From Oscheius tipulae (taxonomy: Eukaryota > Nematoda > Chromadorea > Rhabditida > Rhabditidae), in assembly GCA_037178975.1 (NCBI GenBank), contig JASJZH010000001.1, forward strand, positions 4,216,001-4,280,000: DNA of 64,000 nt, given 5' to 3'. A program made the position numbers and the translations under genes. The notes below the pieces were generated by a model that saw nothing but the letters and a program-made list of their open reading frames with translations, was not told the DNA's origin and ran no database searches. This document shows, one piece after another, positions 58,329 through 64,000 of this stretch (position 1 is its first letter; each line of letters starts with the position of its first letter).

Positions 58329-61300
58329 CTAGTAGTTAGAGCCGGAAGAAGACACGTTCGGGCTGCTTCTCGTTACACTGCTGAAGCGGAAAGCACGGAC
58401 GACTGAAACTTTTTTTGCTTGGTAGGTGAGAAGTAATTGACTCACCAGCAGCCACGTTCTGAAGACGTCGTCTGGCTGCGGCTGCTGCTCGTCGAAGATC
58501 ACGTTCTCTGGAGGGAGAGCGGGCACTCACTGCAAATTTGAACTTAATTTTGAAAAATTCAAACTATGTCTTTTCTTCGATCAAACGACATTTTCGGAAG
58601 CGCAGAAGAGACATTTAAACTTTAAGCAGTCTAACGTTTTGTGTCTGTCCGAGATTCCTTCCACTGGATCTAGAGATCATCTAGTGGATTTTTGGAGTAT
58701 CAGAGCTGTCACATCAATCAGAAGAAGGACAACCCGATGGAAAAAGGGTTTTGTTCGGCCTTGACTGTTTGATGCAAGATCTTTTTCGGTACCAGAGTTG
58801 AGGGTTCCCGAATAGTTATACTTTACCTACCTGGAGTGGAGACAGTCAACTGCTCTTTCTTGCTCGAACAGTCAGCTGTATTGACCACACTGAAATCGTC
58901 AGTCGCGGAGACTGTACTGCTCGTCGAAGGGTTGACCGAGTCGTCATTAGGAAAGAATCTTTGCGGCTTCGGAGATCGCAGGGAAAATGGCCAGGATCCA
59001 CTCCGTTGAGAGCTTACTTTGACTGGAAAAGGACACTTTTATTTCTGTTTTACTACCACCTACTCTTTCCATTTGGATGTCTCTCTGGCGTCTTTTCTCT
59101 CGGAGAGTCTTCCTCGACCATGGCCGGGAAGGGAGACTGTAGAGGATGATCGACATAGCCCTCTGCTCTGGCAATCTGATCCAGGATTCGATCCAGTCTC
59201 ATGGGCTCCGTCTCTCGGAGCTTGTTGAAGATCTTGCACTGGAGATCCCTCGGAATCTGAAGGTTTTCGGTACTGTAGGTGGTCTTAAAATATACCCTAA
59301 ACATCTCCTCGACGTGAGTTATCATCGTCTCGAGTACCGAGACCTGCATGTCATTTTCCTGAAGAATCGCAGCTGTTTTGTCGTGGTCTGGTCGGAGAAT
59401 GCAGGGAGCGAAAATGGTTGCCAGGTTCTTGGCGTCCATCTTATTTCCAAGGACAACTTCCCCGTCCTCGGTACTATCGCGGTCAGCAGCGTTCTCGGCA
59501 ACCTCGTGTAGGAATTTCAATAAGACGAAAAGACTGTCGACACTGGGTGGAGAAAGCAGTGCTATCAGGAAGCGAAAGCAGTCAATTCGTTCCTCCAAGG
59601 CTGTTATTTCTAAAGTCGGAGATTTTAATGAGGTATGGAAACAATTAGGCCATGACCTCAGCCACCCTGCTACCCTGTACAAAACTCAAAAGCTCGTCGT
59701 ACCAGATTTCAAACTTTGTCAAAGACTATCTATTGGCTTGGAAAATGTTCCCATTCGGTTTTTATCCTCAAGAGCACAAAAAAGACACCAAACATGCTGG
59801 GGGAAAGAAACATCCAAAGTGACTTTGGATGTTCATCCGAGTCAAACGCCTGCCGCACTGAGATTCTAATTGTGTCAGAGACGATCTACTGGTCTGGAAA
59901 GTGCGCTCATTGCATTGTTCCTGTCAAGATCTTCAAAATAACACCAAATACGCCAGTAGAACTCACTTGAAGCTGCGATATATGCTTGGTAGTGTTCCTT
60001 CGGCAGTAGAGACTGGGGCAAATCGCGAAAGTACTCCTTCAGAAGAGTTGCCACATCGTGAGGCGTTGTGTTTTCCACCATGTCGTCGCCAATAGCTACT
60101 CCGCCTCCGACCCTTTCCAAGGCTAAACGCAGTTGTCGACAGCGTTTTGTATTGCCAGCTACGCGAAACAATCCGACAGCGTTGAGACCTGTGAAGACAG
60201 TTAAATAATGTTGCGTTGAGTTTTACCATATGTCATCAGATACTGCGTACAGTTTTCCACTATTCTCGGGACTCGGAGTGTGTGAGGATCGATGTCCTCG
60301 ACCCCGTTGTCCAGAGAGTAGGAAAACGATGCAGACGAGGGACGTTGCTTCTTGATGAATCGACCCTGGAATCATATTTTAGCTATAGAAGCTACCAGAA
60401 TAAACCGTAGTCTCGACTAGATGGTTCGCCAGACTGGAACTCTCTTTGATCGGGAGAGAACAGGTTGGAGGAGCAGAGCCGGCCATGGGAGATGGAGATG
60501 AGGGTTGAGAGGAGGTGCCTGGGTAGAGGTTCTGGAAAGATTTTGATTCCAGCAAACAACAGATCAGAATACAAGACGTTTTTCTACACGGTCAGGTTAC
60601 TACAGCTAAAAGTGTGCTGTGAGGTACGGAAGGAATAAGGCACTCAATAAGTTACAGTAGGACAAAGATCCTGCGATTACTGCAAGTCTGCTACAGAGAG
60701 ATAGAGGTCGCAGTACAGTTTTAGTAAGAGTTTTTTGACCACGAGAGCGTAGTTTAAATTTAGTTGACTTCCAGAAAAGCTCCAACTACAATGTAACTCA
60801 TTGAAATCACAGTAGGCTATTTTCAGACACATAGTCGGTTAGAGTACAGCTAGACTACTACCGCAAGACTAAAGTAGTTTCTTTCTTTCTTACGTATTCC
60901 TAAAATACTTGAATCAACCCCCGACCTACCTGAGTTGAAGGATATAGCCATCGTTTGCTCTCGTCGACGGCCGAAACTATTTCCGGCTCACTTCGAACCG
61001 ACTTACTCCCACAAGAAGATCTTTGACTGAAAGGATGTCTAACGTAACAACCAGAAAAATGAGTCACCTTCTGGGAAGAGAGAGACAGACAGCCGAGTCG
61101 TCCAATGATCGACAGCGACTCTCCATATCTAACAGACGGTCGTTCTGCATACAATCGACCAATGAGACTCCGAAGACCTTCTTTTCGTCGAGAGCTGAAG
61201 ATTAGAGAGTACAGGACATGAAAGCAGCCGAACCATCAGTACTGGAGCCACTGGGTCTCCTGGTTACGTCGCTGGCAGTCAGTGTTCTGCTTCCCTTGGT

Positions 61301-62019
61301 GAACTTTTGCCTTTTCTGGCGGATCAGCGATGTTTCTAGAACGAGAGTTAGTTACATGGTATAGCTTGGAACGAGCTAATGCGTGTGGCTTTCGCCATGA
61401 GAATCATTGGATCACGGTTTCCTCTGAGACTAAATTCCCCACCTTTCTTCAAATTGATTCCCGGAAGAGTCTTTGCCAGCTTTTGTGTGGCTATCAGCTG
61501 TAGAGCATGTCTTTCGGCGTCACAGATAGTTTCCAGCTGGGCTCCTCTCAGAGTAATCTCCTTGTCGTCCAGTGAGTGTCTCCATGTTTGACTGTCCAGA
61601 CTCTTCCAGGCAGAGTCAGTCGACGAACTCGTACTACTATTCGTGTGACTGAAGCCGGCAATATAGCCAAGGCGATGTGTCTTCAACTTGAACAGAAGCC
61701 TCTGGGAGTTGTACTTCCAGCCCTCAGACTGACTGCTGTAGACCGTTATTAAGCAAAGACCGAACAAGTCAGGTACCTGCTAGCAGAGAGAGGAACGGAA
61801 GGTGAGACGGGTGCCGTCATGGCCTGTTGCTCCTCCAGCGGATCGTGTGAGCCATCGTAACCGGAAGAGGAATCGCGAGAGTCTCGCAGACGGCCCTAGA
61901 CACTTTTTAATAGACTCATATAATTGACGTCGGGACACCCACACACAATAACTTGGAAGCCCTTTTTGGAATCCGCCCATCATTTTGTGGTCCGGTCTGG
62001 GAAAGGAATCTGGCTTCAT
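58329..62019 (-). CDS. Rho GTPase-activating protein, ARHGAP6/ARHGAP36-like
   Basis: A RhoGAP that would stimulate GTP hydrolysis by Rho-family GTPases. The ATG at 62017-62019 starts a low-complexity N-terminus ('GRLRDSRDSSSGYDGSHD'), followed by a conserved helical part ('ITLRGAQLETICDAERHALQ') and 'KKVFGVSLVDCMQNDR', as in ARHGAP6. The GAP domain has 'GLNAVGLFRVAGNTKRCRQL' (arginine finger at the FRVAG position), 'TTPHDVATLLKEYFRDLPQS' and 'GNKMDAKNLATIFAPCIL'. The tail is Ser/Pro-rich and ends 'SSPNVSSSGSNY' at 58329. The longest intron (about 60570-60900) has no other content; another (about 59660-59960) contains two copies of a dispersed repeat. ARHGAP36 is reported to have lost activity, but here the Arg finger context appears intact. 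Confidence 0.82.
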
Positions 62020-63812
62020 ATAAATTTTTTTTTTAAAGCTTTATGTAGCGGAAGAAGGTATGGATGGGATACTGTCGGACCCAGCCATAAATAACTCTTT
62101 ACTGATTTCAGAAGTGGCTTTTAAAGATTATGATATTATGTAAATTTGTAGAGTTTGATACGGGCTACAAGTTTGCAGAGCATTGTTATAAGTTAAAATA
62201 TCGTTTTAAAGCAGAAATGTGGCTGTGAAATAGAGAGGGTTAGTCTTACTTATGTTAGGTCGAGCGTGTCGAAGTATTCGGAGGAATTTATGAAATACAA
62301 ACTGTCAGAGGTGTAAATTGTCGACCATTACAGAGGACAAGAGGAAATGGAGACAGATTGTGGGAAGCGTGTCGGAGATTAGTCGGAAGCCATTCACCTG
62401 CCATTAGATATTCAATGGAGGAGGCGAATGACACGGGCCCCCGTCCCGGCCAGACAAATTGACCGGCTGGACACACGAGGAAGAGATCCCTGCTCTTCAG
62501 AGCACTGCCTTTTTATAATTGAGCCAATGTCTTTTTTGTTTACCACCCTCCTCTTATAATCAAGACTCCCTCGGGAAAGACAACTTACGTCACTATGAAC
62601 GCGGTAGCATCTTTCAGCGACCTGTAGGATTGAATTATGTTCTCGAGGCAGGAGTTCGGACTCACCCGATGGCGGATCTCTTTTACGGACAACAAGTCAA
62701 TGTCACTGGCCATTGCTCTTCCCATCGACTAATAACTGGCCATTGAGAGCATCCTTTCTCTGATTGCGGGACTCTTATTGAGAACACAAAAAGCAAAAGA
62801 GAAAGGGATGAGGAGGAGAAAAAAGAAAATTGGATTGCGGACACGGGAGGGCAATACAGAGCCAATTAGTCTGTTTTCCCGATGAATTTTTCTCTCGCGC
62901 TGGGAAAATGAAGTCGAAGCCATCCAACCAGGTATTCTAGCACAATAACAGGGTTTCTTGGTGAGCCCTAATTGGATAACAAAACATGGGGTTCCGAATC
63001 CAAGGAAGGAGGTTTCTTTTCCGAGTTCGTTTTGTATTGATCGAAGAGTTTCTAGCTTTCTATTTATAGACTAGAAGGCAGCACGTTAGAATTTGTTGAT
63101 GTTCTACAAACCTAAAGAGCGGATCAATTAATTCCGAACATCATAAGGTTGAAAAATTGAGTTTTCAGTCGATATACGTGTGAGAATTTGCTACGCGACA
63201 GTGCGCGTCCATTTGGAGAAAAGCGCGCCGCCTGCATTTTCTATTATCGTCCGAGGAATTGTTATGCCCTGGAAAGTGTGTTCATTCGGATTTTCTTGAA
63301 AAAAAAACTTCAAAATAAGACCAAAACGCTGGGAGAAAGTTTGAAGATGACAGGAATCTCTACTAGCAAATCACAAGAAAGGTTGAATTTCTAGAAGGCT
63401 GGCTTTTCCCCGTTTCAAAACTGGAAAACTTGGCTGTCTTCCTCAATGTTAAATTCTTTCGACAAAGAGAGAGCGAGGCTGTTAAATTGGAATGAACGGT
63501 CCCTGGAGAGAGACCTTCTAACAGATTGCGAATGAGATTCAGGTTGCTCTCTTGTAGAGAGTTATTGACCCGAATGAGAGCGGTGAATAATAAATTTTCA
63601 TGTGCCGTGAGACACACACACTGCGTGGGCCTCTCACAGAATGGAGATAGAGGTGGGAACTGGGAGCCGAGAAGCCAAGAGGAACAGTAATCAGAAGAAT
63701 ATTCTAGTATCCTTATGAAAGTTTGTTTGGAAGGAAGAGCGTAATTGGCCGGGGGCTTGGTGGCAGGAAACACGACTTTTGAAATTTGTGGGGCCCTGCT
63801 AATGAGGGATTT
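62020..63812. other. Intergenic, no convincing gene
   Basis: Short frames on both strands without homology, including one of 136 codons at 63363-63773 (minus). A copy of a dispersed repeat lies at about 63270-63345. Upstream regulatory sequence of the RhoGAP gene is likely near 62020-62300. Confidence 0.4.
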
Positions 63813-64000
63813 TCAGTGCACGCGACGACGATACATGTAAATTTGTGTGGATGCTATTAAGACGACGAGGAGAGAACAAAACAGGATTGTGGGGGACGGC
63901 TTCCGACTACCGGAACCAATTTCTAGGGGAGCTTGAGAACTAACCGAAGACTCCGACTCCGTCCACCTCCTCTGACTGTCTCGAATTGCGATAAACTCGC
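63813..64000 (-). CDS. C-terminal fragment of a membrane protein (cut by the window edge)
   Basis: Read from the right edge, the frame gives 'EFIAIRDSQRRWTESESS', then a Ser-rich stretch, a hydrophobic helix 'PTILFCSLLVVLIASTQIYM' and a basic end 'YRRRVH', stopping at TGA 63813-63815. This is the pattern of a C-terminal membrane anchor or last transmembrane helix. The start and most of the gene lie outside the window, and the family is not recognised. A GTTAGT at 63943-63948, reading on the minus strand, could alternatively be a donor splice site, in which case this is an intron edge. Confidence 0.4.
   Translation of the reverse strand, partial: EFIAIRDSQRRWTESESSVSSQAPLEIGSGSRKPSPTILFCSLLVVLIASTQIYMYRRRVH

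Noticed and set aside
63363-63773. 136-codon minus-strand frame
   Set aside because: No domain signal, and a composition like the surrounding noncoding sequence.

Overview
The window is nuclear DNA of a compact animal genome, most likely a nematode. This is inferred from the gene content: a body-wall-type troponin C resembling the nematode PAT-10/TNC-1 type, a C4-finger nuclear hormone receptor, an SRSX-like seven-helix receptor, a TRPM channel and a KIN-15/16-like receptor tyrosine kinase. Genes are dense on both strands and cut by many very short GT-AG introns, often 37-45 nt, with TTTCAG-type acceptors. No prokaryotic operon, CRISPR, rRNA or intact tRNA was seen.

Layout: 1-1143, little coding. 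1144-2915 (+) Axin-like RGS+DIX protein. 3018-4516 (-) degenerate mitochondrial seryl-tRNA synthetase paralogue (SLIMP-like), back to back with 5194-6064 (+) proteasome alpha subunit PSMA4. 6233-7132 (+) SNARE USE1. 7239-9183 (+) mitochondrial tRNA methyltransferase TRMT10C-like. 10654-10951 (+) small membrane protein. 11989-13173 (+) MPPED-type metallophosphoesterase, convergent with 13387-14667 (-) troponin C, which is divergent from 14919-17657 (+) receptor tyrosine kinase. 17.7-19.7 kb, repeat-rich. 19755-20505 (+) possible multi-helix membrane protein. 21434-22018 (+) secreted Gly/Pro/Cys repeat protein with a TATA box. 22.4-23.0 kb, pogo-like transposon relic. 23391-24846 (-) NEK kinase. 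26282-37262 (+) TRPM channel with two candidate first exons. 39123-40859 (+) nuclear hormone receptor. 40917-42267 (-) GPCR. 43255-44502 (+) SLC26 transporter pseudogene. 44694-46700 (+) FBXO30/40-like protein whose stop codon overlaps that of 46697-48582 (-), an unrecognised charged protein. 48827-51356, an apparently complete Ginger/KRBA2-type DDE transposon. 52043-52246, a fold-back MITE. 52525-58162 (+) listerin (LTN1), convergent with 58329-62019 (-) an ARHGAP6/36-like RhoGAP. A membrane protein fragment lies at the right edge.

The genes are mostly unrelated housekeeping or signalling loci rather than a pathway cluster. Two encode predicted mitochondrial RNA-metabolism proteins (SLIMP-like, TRMT10C-like) and two are protein-quality-control factors (PSMA4, LTN1). 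The most distinctive non-genic content is the mobile DNA: a young Ginger element with terminal repeats built from short palindromic units, a MITE, pogo fossils and dispersed tRNA-like or low-copy repeats. Coordinates for multi-exon genes are the first and last coding base of the model; splice sites were chosen by eye from frame, GT-AG (rarely GC-AG) signals and family alignment from memory.
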